Positions 25,716 through 38,238 of a stretch of 64,000 nucleotides of DNA are shown one piece after another. Where the stretch lies: the NCBI GenBank assembly GCA_964035545.1, contig OZ037767.1:9786207-9850206 (forward strand), given 5' to 3'. This stretch comes from Bugula neritina. Taxonomy: Eukaryota > Bryozoa > Gymnolaemata > Cheilostomatida > Bugulidae. The notes beneath the pieces are model-generated. The model was not told the origin of the DNA, searched no databases, and saw nothing but the letters and a program-made list of their open reading frames with translations. A program made the position numbers and the translations under genes. Numbering within the stretch: position 1 is the stretch's first letter; each line of letters opens with the position of its first letter.

Positions 25716-28700
25716 TTAGAAACAGCTTGGTGCAGAGGTAGTTTTGGTTGGACCATGGAAATCAGCAGGAAATGTAAATTGTAAATACGAAGGAAGTACA
25801 GGTTCTGAGTTGGCTGTAGTAAGAGCAAATGGATACGGAGGAGGTGGATATTTCTCTAAGAGGAGAGATGAGGCAGAGGTGGTGGTTGGTTTAGGAGGAT
25901 TGTATGGTAGAATATCAAAGCTGGTGGTAACTTTTACCACCACTTGCTGATAAACTAAGGAAAATTTGTTCGTTGGGTCGAGGAACCATTCAGATCTCTA
26001 AAGAATGCGAATAGGCAGAGTAGGAAAGAGAATAGATAGAATCGTATGCATCAGTTGAATGAGTAAAATGAAAAACTAAAATACACTACAGCAACTGTGC
26101 CAAAATGGTTTACAGTAAGAAAGTGCTACAAAACAAAGTGATGAAATATAACATTGGAGAAATGTTTATAGTTAAGCAGAAAAAAAGTTATCCTCAATTA
26201 GGCATGGGAAAAATGTAGGTAAAAAACAAATAAGCAACAGACAGTTTCTAAAGTTGAGAAAATGAAATATTGTTTTGGGTAAAATATCAATGCAATAACG
26301 TAGCCAAAAATGTGCGACAAAGTTGAACACACATGAATTTGTATAACCATATGACATACTTTTCTTAAACGTTCCAAACTTCTCATCATGAGTTTTTCTG
26401 CTTCTTCATTGTATAATTTTATGAATTCATGGAATGGCAGAGTAGGCTAAAAGTAAATCATTTGAGTTATAACAAGGAACTAGGATAAGTATACTGTACA
26501 GAGACTTTATATTACATGTTATATAGGGCCATAGGTGATAGTAGAACACTACTGTACAGTATATTATTTTAGTACTTTATATTATTTTATATTTTAGTAT
26601 GACCTCTTAAAATATAGTTCTGCAATAACATATTACATTTTCATGCAATAAGAAAAAAGTTAGGAATGAAAGACAAGCTAGTGGGCTAGTACAGTTTCAA
26701 GTTACCTTCATGTTTTCATAAAAAATTACAGGCAATAATCTAGTGTATATATGAGAAATGCTATGTTACCTTCATAGGTTTAGTATCTCCACTATCACCT
26801 TGTGCGAATTGGAACACATCATTCTCTACAGACCCTGTCTTTGTCAGATCAGCAAACTGATTCAAATTCTCCAGACCAAACACAGAGGTGAGTGGAAAAT
26901 AATTCAACAAGAGCTCCACTACTTCAACTGCTTTCTTGATTTTACTCGGGTCATTATTACTGTTCCTATTGAATTATTTAAATTATTAACCAATAAAACT
27001 TTTCAAATCATCAGTCAGAATAGTTAGTTTGTATGTCCACTAAGACACTGTAAACAGCTAACTCATGTATTGCAATAAAAGTTGTTATTAGTTAATTAGC
27101 GAAGCTTTATAAATGTTTTAAAATATTGTGGCATACAGCATTACAAGTTATTGTACTGCATTGATTAGTCTAGCTGATAAGTTTATAAACTATTGCGGTT
27201 GGAAAAACACATCATTTCTTATTGCATCAAACAAAGATTAAAAACAATATCTCTTTGAATTATAAACACTCACCCAAACAGAGATCCAGCAATAGATTTA
27301 GCCAAGCTTTCAAATGGCAGGTTTTGACGTTTACATACGAGATAGGCGAGACCTACCATCAGTGTCAGGAGTTGTCTGACCGGCTTTGAGAGAGACATGA
27401 GAATTCTGTAGAATGACAAACGTAGACAGTATTTAGGAGCTATAACACATAAATGCAGCAATGTACAATTATATTAAATAAATTAATCAGAGATCTTAAA
27501 ATTTTACAGTAAGCCCTATTACACTTTGCATTAAAGTTTGACGACAGATAAGTGTGGTTGTGTTTAAGCTATTTGCAAATTAATCAAAGGAAAAAGTTTC
27601 ATAACGCAGTTTATGGCTTCGAATTACCTTCAAAAGGGTGCAAAACTAGAACTAATGTACTTTTCTTATGGAAAAGATCTTTAAACTTTTTGGAAGTTAA
27701 ATTTCATATATCACTCAGTATTGAATTAGTGACTCAACTAAACACTGAAGGGTAGATTAAGCAATATAGAATAATTACTGTATTGCCTGACAATATAAAT
27801 TCATTATATTATAGACAAAGTGATCGACTAAAGCTTAGACTGTGAGAATTTAGAACAGTCAATGATTCAGTTTCAATATTACAAAAATATAACAAAAGCT
27901 ACAGTGTTGCGGAAATATAATATGTCAGTAATAAAGTTTGAAGCTCAACAGCATTGGAGAGTTAGCCTTGATATTCTGTATGTCAACATCAGTACTCACT
28001 TATTGACCATCTTTTTCTTTTCTGCTACTCCTTTTAGTTTCAAAACTTTAATAAACTTCTTCTCCATCTGCTTCCCAAGAAGGCCATTTGGAATAGCAAG
28101 GAGAAACTTCTGAAATGCATATAATATTAAGTGAATAGTAAAGAGCTAGAGCTAAAAGATCAGTGCGTGTGGGTGTATTTGTTCATAAATATGACTTACT
28201 TTGACCACAGAACATAGACTGTGGATGCCCACACTTTGTAGGTCGAATTCTTGTCCTGCTGACAAGGACTCTGATAGTCGGCGTACTTCCCCTGCACTAC
28301 CTGGCTGCCGGAATATTCCTGTTTGTGAGAGACCAGTCAGAGCGATTTGCATGAAGATATTCTACAAGAGAGCATTAGGACATGTGTTATGTAATAGCTA
28401 CAAACTTGTGCTTTACCATTTATAATGCAGGCTTCAAGTTATAAAAATGTGAAGGTTTTACAGCAAAAGATTACATACCAAGAGTGTTACTGGAATCTCA
28501 TTACTTCGAAAGACTCGTTTTAATGGAACTCCAAACTCTAGGCTATAAATATCAAGTATTTACTACAGCTATAAATGTAATATCAACCAATGGCAGTTTT
28601 AATATATTCACTGAAAATTGCTGCTCAGCAAATATCCTGCCTTATAAAGAACAGATTAGTTTTGAAAATATAAAACCGTACTATAATATGTGTAATGAGT

Positions 28701-29067
28701 TACTAGCCAACTTTATTTCAATGCGCTTTCCACAAGTGAAAACATCAAGTGGGTCTTATTTAGATATGGGAGGTCCAATTTTAAATATCAATTGTGACTA
28801 AATACTTTTATGGCACAGCTGCACCTCTCATAATAATGACCAAATAAGTTTATGTTATTTCGACCATATAATATCTTGCTGCCATTTTCGAAGCATTAAC
28901 ATATAGGCATGAGTTCTAAAGCTACTAATTTACCAAGACAAAACGTACTGTAAACATTGCTGAAGATGAAGTTCTTAGACTAACCTCTCGATAGTGGCAT
29001 GATCAACACTTTCAGCAGCGGAAGCTGCAGAAGCTCGTCTAGAAAATAGTCTGCTAAAGAATCCCAT
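25716..29067 (-). CDS. RhoGAP-domain protein, copy 3
   Basis: Exons: 28985-29067, 28479-28542, 28200-28361, 28000-28109, 27274-27405, 26770-26965, 26360-26446, 25716-25997. All lengths and phases equal copy 1, giving 371 aa, open throughout. The GIFRQPGS arginine finger, [14 protein letters not shown] and PPPY tail are preserved. Differences include S for R at the exon 1/2 junction codon, GSAGEV for GSSGEV, and SFDILP for SSDILP near the C-terminus. Its introns differ from copies 1 and 2 by many substitutions and indels, and the (GT)n tract in intron 3 is almost gone, so this gene is the most compact. The contrast between conserved exons and diverged introns suggests purifying selection. Confidence 0.87.
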
Positions 29068-29287
29068 GGCTAAAAATAAACACATAGAAATAATAATCCA
29101 TTTATAATGCTGTTCATACAAAATGACAACACATAGTAGGACTACCATAGACTACACAAAAACCTGCTAACATCTTGTGCTCCAAATCAACTAGACAGAA
29201 ACGTTATATTATGTTCAAATGACTGTAAATAGTTGATATACCTGATTATAGCTAGGCAATATGACAATTTAGTAGAGTTTTGTTCAC

Positions 29288-32200
29288 TAACCTTGTTTTC
29301 CGAGACAGAAAATATGTAGCAGAAATGAAATGACGCAATTACAATGTCAAGCAGTACAGAGACTCGAAAATCAAGTTGCAGAAATATGATGAAAGCACAA
29401 AATATGATACTGAAATAAGTATATACTCTAAACACTGATTATATGATTAGCAGAATAAAAGATAGAAACATCCGTATTCTGAGGCAGAGCGAATCAAACT
29501 ACACAGAGTCATAACATGATGTCTTCCTCATTGTCTCATTAACGTCGCATAACTCATGAGTTCTTAACTAGTACAATTAGTAAATTACTAGTAATCATTG
29601 TTACTAGAAAAAATGTTACTATATAATATAGTGAATTGAATAAAAAGTAGCATAATTATATTGAAAAACCTTGATATTTGATGAATTCCTTAACTGTGTT
29701 TTTTCAAAGCCTTTCTTTTCTTGTAGAGAATAATAGTCAAAATAGATTTCTAACTTGTTTAGATATGTCTAAACTGTCAAACCTTTTAGTTTTAGTTTCA
29801 ACCTTAAAAACAATTTTTAGGTAGTGCTTTTGTTTCTCCTAAATGAACTGAAGTTGACTTATGTAATTTTTGTTATACATCAGCTCAGTTTTATGTTGTA
29901 AAACTGAATAAATTGAGCTAGGCAAGCTTCTATTTCAACGTATTTTAGCTTCATGAAAATGACAACTTTTTATGATAGTTCACCAACAAGACATATTAAT
30001 TCTAAATTAAGAGTGTTCACTACATTTATAGAAAAAAATTTTCATTTGCCACATTTACCCTAGACATACTGGTTTTAATAATTAATTGCATCTTGCTAAT
30101 CATAGGATCAGCATACATAAAATTATAAGTACAGTATCTACTAAGATTATTAGACTCTTGGCTTTGGTCTTCTTTAGAGGCCCAATTGCTTAAGAGTAAT
30201 TTGGCAGTTACTTGGAAACTGGCCGAGAAATTTAATTAAACATAACATTATAAAGTTTACAGCAATACATGTCATAGACAAACATAGTTATAACGTTTGT
30301 CATAAACTCTAATAGTGGCAAGCACAAGAACATTACCAGTCTCAATGATTCATCTATAAGAAAGATAACTCCAATACAAAAGTTTTTTTTAAAATCCCAG
30401 CATAGGTTATGAAACGAAAGCTCAAGACAAAATTAAAAAATTACTGAGGGAAAATTAAATGTAATTAAATCATGTGTTTTAGTGTGTTATAGACCCACAG
30501 CACAATCCCATCAACTACAGGCTCTACCATCTGACAGTTTGTCAACAGTCAATTGAAAAGTTAAATGTAAGTAGGAGCATCGAGGTGATATCTTCTTGTC
30601 AAGTTATGACATGGCCTTATATATACCGTTGCTATTAGTCAATACATGGTGTTGCTGCAAATATTTATATCTATAATGAGTATGAATGTATTCAGTATTA
30701 CAATATCAGCTAGAGTCTATATTCAAACCTATATTGCTCATGAGCCTAATTAAAACAATTGCCGTTATATATTTAAGTTTATGAAGTAACATGGGTAATT
30801 TTACTTAATTTAGTACACACTGGAAATATCCAGTTTTTAGCTATTTTTTACAATTTAGCTGCTAATGAACATGGGTTTTTGCCCAAAACTAGTAAAATAC
30901 CAATAAATACACCTAAACAGTCAAGGTTCTTTTTAATTTTGTTTGATTTCTCATGTTTTTTCCTAATTATCCAGCTACTTTTGATTGCTGACCGTTATGG
31001 CTTTTTCGTAACGTTCTGCAATCCAAATTAGGTAAATAATTAAGGAAAAACATGGGAAACCAAGCAAAATTAAAAAGAACCTTGACTGTTTAGGTGTATT
31101 TATTGATATCTTACTAGTTTTGGGCAAAAACTCATGTTCATTAGCAGCTAAATTGTGAAAAATAGCTAAAAACTGGATATGTTTAGTGTGTACTAAATTA
31201 AGTAAAATGACCCACATATTTTAGAAGTAAAGCTATTAGTAAATTTATTGCCCATGCAAAAGCTACTTTCCTCATTATGCAAGCAGGGAAAAACTATGAG
31301 GAAAATATCAAATTTGTAATTTATAGCAATATAGGGTGTGGGCCTTGGATGCGGTTATACAATAGCTAACATCTAACTTTACAAATAATAGACTGGATAT
31401 ATAAGAATATGTGTACTGGGGAAGAGGGGATGCAGTAAATAGAGAGAAAGAAGGTGAAGTTTTGAGTGTATAATATATTAGGAATGCATCACAGTGGGTG
31501 ACACCAAGGCTGAACCTAAAGGTACAGCCTGTGAGGTATTATGATAACAATATTACAGTTACAATTGCTGTATGTTATTAAATTATACAAACTATGTGAC
31601 TGTTGATAAACATATAAATTATATATTTATCGAGTTTTCAGACTAAAATTAAAAAAGATGTAACAACAAATAAATAAATAACAATAAAACAAAACGAAAG
31701 CAGTAATTGATATAGAATAAGAATACTAAGCCAGTAAAATAAAAATATATCGTGATCAAAACTCATTAGTGATTATCTGCACTTGGATTGATGTGATACT
31801 GATAATAAATCAATATCACGCTAAGAATTGACCAATATCCACAAATTCTATTTAGCTATCAATCTCTATATACTACAATGTTGTTGCTATGTTGTCTATA
31901 ATCTACTTAGGGCTTAAGAATACATTTCACTTCAGCAAGTGACGACAACCCCAACAGACTCCTTCTTGAAAGGTATAATATGTCAACTATAATAAACACA
32001 TAGATATCATCCTATTTGCAGTAACCGTAGCAGCAGCAGTTGTAACTGCTATATTTGTACGTATACTACTCACTCCATCACTTAATTTTTTATGACTTGC
32101 TCTGTCATTTGTTTACTTGTATACTATCTCCCTAGCATAAGCTATAGCTTAATGAATCTCTCAGCTGTAGGACTGGCTCTGTGCTGAGGAACTGAAACTG

Positions 32201-32630
32201 TTTTTCAATACATGGTATACAGATAATGGAGTTGTCCTTCCATCATAGCTATCGGCTATCATCCCTGCATTCACATGTTTACTATTGAGTGATTTGTAGC
32301 CTGAGAGCCTAAGAGGAAAGCTGGTAACTTGCCAGGTTCAAGCTGCAGTGGTTTGGGTAATACCCGTACAACCCTTCAGCAAATCAGTGTAGAATCTGCC
32401 TGCCTTGTTTGAGTTTTCTAATGACTCATTAGTCCTGGGAGAGAAAAGCATTTTGTTCTCTATTCTGTTGTTTATGAGTTTCTATTCAGAGTTTATTTTC
32501 CTAGTCTTTCCCATTTATACTCCGTAACTTGAAACTCTGCAGTGCAGAGTGTTCAAAGTGTTTTCTCTAACCAGAAAGACTGTGGAAAATATACCTACTA
32601 TTTTCATTCAGATTTCAGGCAGTAAAATAA
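29288..32630. other. Unit 3 spacer with extra foldback-derived DNA
   Basis: Homologous to the other spacers but longer, because the section about 31.01-31.71 kb is present here and missing from units 1 and 2. It holds the complete foldback described separately, then AT-rich sequence and the dispersed repeat at about 32.2-32.5 kb. No coding exon is seen. Confidence 0.5.
30791..31216. repeat. Foldback inverted repeat (arms about 180 bp)
   Basis: The left arm, about 30791-30973, is repeated in reverse complement at about 31029-31216: TTTAGTACACACTGGA on the left answers TTAGTGTGTACTAAA on the right, and AATAAATACACCTAAACAG answers CTGTTTAGGTGTATTTATT. The loop is about 55 bases. The open frame on the minus strand here is only the mirrored AT-rich arm. 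Units 1 and 2 keep just the left arm. Confidence 0.85.
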
Positions 32631-32809
32631 CATAGTATATATAGCTCATTGGTGAAATGCATCCTATGTCATAGCTCATTGGTAGAAATTATTTGAAGCA
32701 TTGGCTTTTTCAGTAGAAAAAGAAGTGCTAGTCATTGAGTTACTATTGAAATACTTTTTTCCAGTCAGTGTGTCATGCATGGGATGTCAACTATCTTTCT
32801 GTGTTACAG

Positions 32810-33310
32810 GAAATCATCTTCAACATTGATCCGATGTTTCCACCAAAAGGTGAGTCAAAATCTACAATATTCAACACCTCCATACAAGCGGCCTACAGAT
32901 ATAAAGACTATAAAATACTGACTGGAGATTTTGGCTATGATGGCTGGGCACCAGAGCCATCTCTTGTTTCAGGTGTGAAGGACTATCGGCTAGTTTTACT
33001 CATTCATTATCAACAATAATTTTACAGTCACTTATTGTTATACTCATTTATTACCAACAATAACTCTAGACTTAGAGCCCCTATTAATTATATGTTTATT
33101 ATCAACAATCAGTTTACAGTTGCTTATTGTTATACTCATTTATTATCAGTAATTCTAGAGTCTCATAAGTCACTTATATTTCCAGTTTTCTATCCTCAGG
33201 ATGACCAGAACTGTAACCCTGCTCTACACGGTGATATTTGGGGGGCCGTGGGTGACATCATAACTTCTTCTAACACTTCATTTAAATGTTTCATATGTTT
33301 ATACTTATGA
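32810..33310 (+). pseudogene. Sulfatase terminal exons, unit 4 copy (exon 10 truncated and frameshifted)
   Basis: The exon 9 copy 32810-32972 is open with intact splice sites. The exon 10 remnant starts at 33186 behind the same acceptor-like TATTTCCAG as unit 2 and shares its deletion. An extra G in the G-run near 33,240 shifts the frame, so the end reads [12 protein letters not shown] and runs on to a stop at 33,308-33,310 instead of the parental TAA. This is the most decayed of the copies. Confidence 0.8.
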
Positions 33311-34808
33311 TTTCATGCTCAACTAATGATCTGTATTTTAAGGAAATTTTCTGTTTTTAATTTGTTATATTTTTAACACCTGCAATATTCCTCTTTTAGT
33401 CGCATTCTATTTTAAATAGAAATCTTGTTGATTAGCATAAGAAACATTTATTTTCCAGTCAGATATCCCCATGTGTTATTTATTGTTTGATTCACTATTA
33501 TCTCATGTTGTTTCATAATTTTATTGCCGAACAATCTCGGAATTGTTGCTGGTTATTTACTTATTGATATTATTTTAACTTATACTATAACAGCTGTAAA
33601 TACACTTACTGCAAACATTGCAATACTCCTTGCTTTTCTACTCAATACAATAACCAGAGCATGGCAAATCCTTAACTCAACTCTATAACTGAGGAAGCAA
33701 CGTAGAATAGTCAATTGAGATTGACTGGCATTACTTAATGAATAACGAATTGGTTACTTTGTTACTTGTTGGCAGGATAATTTGCTTTTTCAAAAGCAGC
33801 ACCATGTTTTTCAGTGAGTAGGTAAATCCCATGTTAGTCGAGGACTTCTTGCACATTCCTCTCTGTTTTAGTGTAGCATGAGAAAAAAGGAAACACTTCA
33901 GACATAATTGTGTGCACGTGTTAAAATGCTGCTATGAGAATACAACTCTTCATATTAAGGATGTGTATATGGTGAGGAGACAAATCCCAATAAAGCTGCT
34001 GTTCACAGATTGAAATATTTATATCTGCGTGCTTGTGTGTGCTTGTGTGTGTGCGTGTGTGTGTGCGTGCGTGTGCGTGTGTGTGTGTGCGCGCGCGCGT
34101 GTGTGTGTGTATGCATGTATTATGTACGTACACACTTATGTTTGTATGTATAGGCCCTATATATAGACACATTCAATGAGCTGGATTAACTTCTGGCTCA
34201 GTGTAGTCAGTAAGTGAAACATGGAAATCCTATAGATATTGTGAAATTCAAAGATCCTTTAATTACTGATATTTATCAAGGACCAAAGATAAAGTTGATA
34301 TTTCAGTATTTATATATATTTTATTGATACATATGATAGATATTTTAACAATTTTTTGCATTGACACATACATGAAAGATCAATTGCATGACAGAAAACA
34401 AATAAAGGTATTAGCTGCCTATTATATTAGAATATGTCATCAACAATTCAACAGAGTGTACATTCATTGTCTGTTAAAAAGAAAAATAAATAAATTATTA
34501 AGAAATATATTTCGATATACAATTAAAGATACACAAATCTAGCTGATTAGAAACTAAAATAGGAGAACTATAACTAGAATTATTGTACACCACTTTTATT
34601 TTTAATAAAATTACTAACATTTTTAGAATGTTCGAGTATGACAATATCATGGCTCTTAATCAAACCATTAAACACTTGTCATACTAACAACAGAGGAAAA
34701 GCATAACTTCACTATGAGCTGTATATTTTGTAACAATATTTATAGAAGTTTGTCACAATTTACCAACAAGTGGCAAGGAGCACAGAGTTTGGAGAGATGG
34801 AGAATTTG
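33311..34808. other. Convergent intergenic region, unit 4
   Basis: The MITE site is empty here, as in unit 2 (GGAAGC follows CTATAACTGA near 33,684). A (GT)n/(GC)n tract lies at about 34,030-34,112. No gene is seen. Confidence 0.5.
34030..34112. repeat. (GT)n/(GC)n microsatellite
   Basis: Alternating purine-pyrimidine run including a GCGCGCGCG core, which could adopt Z-DNA. It is present in unit 4 and much shorter at the same place in the other units. Confidence 0.85.
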
Positions 34809-37800
34809 TTAGAAGCAGCTTGGTGCAGAAGTAGTTTTGGTTGGACCATGGAAATCAGCAGGAAATGTAAATTGTAAATACGAAGGAAGTACAGGTTCAG
34901 AGTTGGTTGCAGTAAGAGCAAATGGATAAGGAGGAGGTGGATATTTCTCTAAGAGGAGAGATGAGACAGAGATGGTGGTTGGTTTAGGAGGATTGTATGG
35001 TAGAATATCAGAGCTGGTGGTAACTTTTACCACCACTTGCTGATAAACTAAGGAAAATTTGTTCGTTGGGTCGAGGAACCATTCAGATCTCTAAAGAATG
35101 TGAATAGGCAGAGTAAGAAAGAGAATCGATTAGAATAGCATGCATCAGTTGAATGAGTATAACTGAAAAAAACTGAACTACACTACAGCAACTGAGTTGA
35201 CAATAATTATAATGGTTTGCAGTAAAAAAGTGATATAAACAAAGTGATGAAATACAACATTGGGGAAATTTTTCATAGTTAAGGAGAAAACAATTATCAT
35301 TGGCATGGAAAAAGTGTAGATAAAAAACTAATAAGTAACAGACAGTTCCCAAAGTTGAGAAAATGAAATATTGTTAATTTGGGTAAAATACCATTGCAAT
35401 AATTTAGCAAAAAATGTGTGACAAAGTTGAACAGATGTGAATTTGAATGATCATGACATACTTTTCTCAGACGTTCCAAACTTCTCATCATGAGTTTTTC
35501 TGCTTCTTCATTGTATAATTTTATGAATTCATGGAATGGCAGAGTAGGCTGAAAGTAAGTGATTTGAGTTATAACAAGGAACTACGACAAGTATATTGTA
35601 CAGAGACATTATAATTATTACATGTTACATAGGGCCATAGGTGATAGTAAAATACCACTGTACAGTATATTATTACAGTATTTTGTATCATTTTATATTA
35701 TAGTATGACCTGTTAAAATATAGTTCTGCAATTATGTTTTAATGCAATAAGAAAAAGGTTAGGAATGAAAGAAAAGCTGACAGGCTAGTATAGTTCCAAG
35801 TTACATTCATGTTTTTATAAAAAATTACAGGCAATACTCTAATCTGTGAGAAATGCTATGTTACCTTCATAGGTTTAGCATCTCCACTATCACCTCGTGC
35901 TAATTGGAACACATCATTCTCTACAGACCCTGTCTTTGTCAAACCAGCAAACTGATTCAAATTCTCCAGACCAAACACAGAGGTGAGTGGAAAATAATTC
36001 AACAAGAGCTCCACTACTTCAACTGCTTTCTTAATTTTACTCGGGTCATTATTACTGTTCCTGTTGAATTATTTAAACTATTAACCGAATAAAACTTTTC
36101 AAATAATAAGTCAGTATAGTTAGTTTGTATGTCAACTAAGACATTGTAAACAGCTAACTCATGTATTGCAATAAAATTTGTTATTAGTTAATTAGTGAAG
36201 CTTTATAGTTGTTTTTAAGTATTGTGGCATACAGCATTACAAATTATTGTACGGCATTGAATAGTGTTGCTGATAAGTTTATAAACCATTGGTTAGAAAA
36301 ACATATAATTTTTTATTGCATCAAAGAATAAAAAAATATCTTTTTCAATTATAAACACTCACCCAAACAGAGATCCGGCAATAGATTTAGCCAAGCTTTC
36401 AAATGTCAGGTTTTGACGTTTACATACGAGATAGGCGAGTCCTACCATCAGTGTCAGGAGTTGTCTGACCGGCTTTGAGAGAGACATGAGAAGTCTGTAG
36501 AATAACGAACATAGACAGTATTTAGGAGCTATAACACATAAATGCAGCAAAGTACAACTGTATTAAATAAATTAATCAGAGATCTTAAAGTTTTACAGTA
36601 AGCCCCATTACACTTGACATTGCATTAAAATTTGAAGACAGATAAGTGTGGTTGAGTTTAAGCTATTTGCAACTTAGAATTTAAAACAGTCAATAATTCA
36701 GTTTCAATGTTACAAAAATATAACAAAAGCTACAGTGTTGGGAAATATAATGTGTCAGTAATAAAGTTTGAATCTTAACAGCATTGGAGAATTAACCTTG
36801 ATATTTTGTATGCGTCAACATCAGTACTCACTTATTGACCATCTTTTTCTTTTCTGCTACTCCTTGTAGCTTTAATATTTTAAAAAATTTCTTCTCATTC
36901 TGTTTCCCGAGAAGTCCATTGGGAGTTGCAAGGAGAAACTTCTATAACGCATATAATAACAAATGAATAGTGGAGAGCTAGAGCTAAAAGATTAGTGCTA
37001 GGAATACTAAACAACTAGATTTATATCCCAGATGTTCTAGGAACTGTAATGATGCTTAACAGTTTAACAGTAAATTCTCACATGATATATATTATTGAGG
37101 AATTGTAGCAGTGCTAATGGTTTTATTGGAAAAAAATATATTTATAATTTTGTATTGTGGTACAAATTGTTGAGGCTATAATCATCTTTCACAAGATAAA
37201 ATGCGCGTATAAACTATAAGAAATAAATTTGGTTAATTTAAAGTGTGCATGCGCGAGCGCGCGCGCGCGTGTGTGAGTGTGTGTGTGTGAGTGAGTCAGT
37301 GCGTGCGTGGGTGCGAGTGGGTGTATGTGTATTTGTTCATAAATATGACTTACTTTGACCACAGAACATAGACTGTGGATGCCCACACTTTGGAGGTCGA
37401 ATTCTTGTCCTGCTGACAAGGACTCTGATAGTCGGCGTACCTCCCCTGAACTACCTGGCTGCCGGAATATTCCTGTTTGTGAGAGACCAGTCAGGGCGAT
37501 TTGCATGAAGATATTCTATAAGAGAGCATTAAGACATGTGTTATGTAGTAGCTACAAACTTATGCTTTACCATTTATAATGCTGTCTTCAAGTTATAAAA
37601 ATGTGTCTAATATATTTATTAGCATGTGAAGGTTTTTTAGCAAAAGATTACATACCAGGAGTGTTACTGGAATCTCATTATTTCGAAAGACTCGTTTTAA
37701 TGGAACTCCAAACTCTAGTCTATAAATATCAAGTATTTACTACAGCTATAAACGTAATATGAACCAATGGCAGTTTAAATATAGTCACTGAAAATTGTTG

Positions 37801-38238
37801 CTCAGCAAATATCCTGCCTTATAAAGAACATATTAGTTTTGAAAATATAAAACCGTACTATGTGTAATGAGTTACTAGCCAACTTTATTTCAATGCGCTT
37901 TTCACAAGTGAAAACAGCAAGTGGGTCCTATTTGAATATATGGGAGGTGCAATATTTTAAACTTCAGTTGCAACTATATAAATACTTTTATGGCACAGCT
38001 GTGCCTCTCATAATGATGACCAAATAAGTTTATGTTATTTCGACCATATAATATCTTGCTGCCATTTTTGAAGCAACGTATAGGCATGATTTCTAAAAGT
38101 GCTAATTTACCAAGACAAAATCTGTGAACGCTGAAGATGAAGTTTTTAGACTCACCTCTTGATAGTGGCATGAGCAACATTTTCAGCAGCGGAAGCTGCA
38201 GAAGCTCGTCTAGAAAATAGTCTGCTAAAGAATCCCAT
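34809..38238 (-). CDS. RhoGAP-domain protein, copy 4
   Basis: Exons: 38156-38238, 37656-37719, 37354-37515, 36832-36941, 36363-36494, 35865-36060, 35462-35548, 34809-35090. The gene is open for 371 aa with GT-AG introns of conserved phase. It is the most diverged copy: exon 1 ends ENVAHATIKR, exon 4 reads [20 protein letters not shown], and exon 5 begins K-L-L-M-S. The arginine finger, serine at the NLA position and PPPY motif are kept. A ~300-base block of intron 4 present in the other copies is missing. The unit downstream of its 5' end is truncated, so its promoter may differ from the other three copies. It is the outer, probably oldest, member of the array. Confidence 0.86.
37243..37335. 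repeat. GC/GT/GA microsatellite in RhoGAP copy 4 intron 3
   Basis: This is the degraded counterpart of the (GT)n tract in copies 1 and 2, here mixed GCGC, GTGT and GTGA units. Confidence 0.85.
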
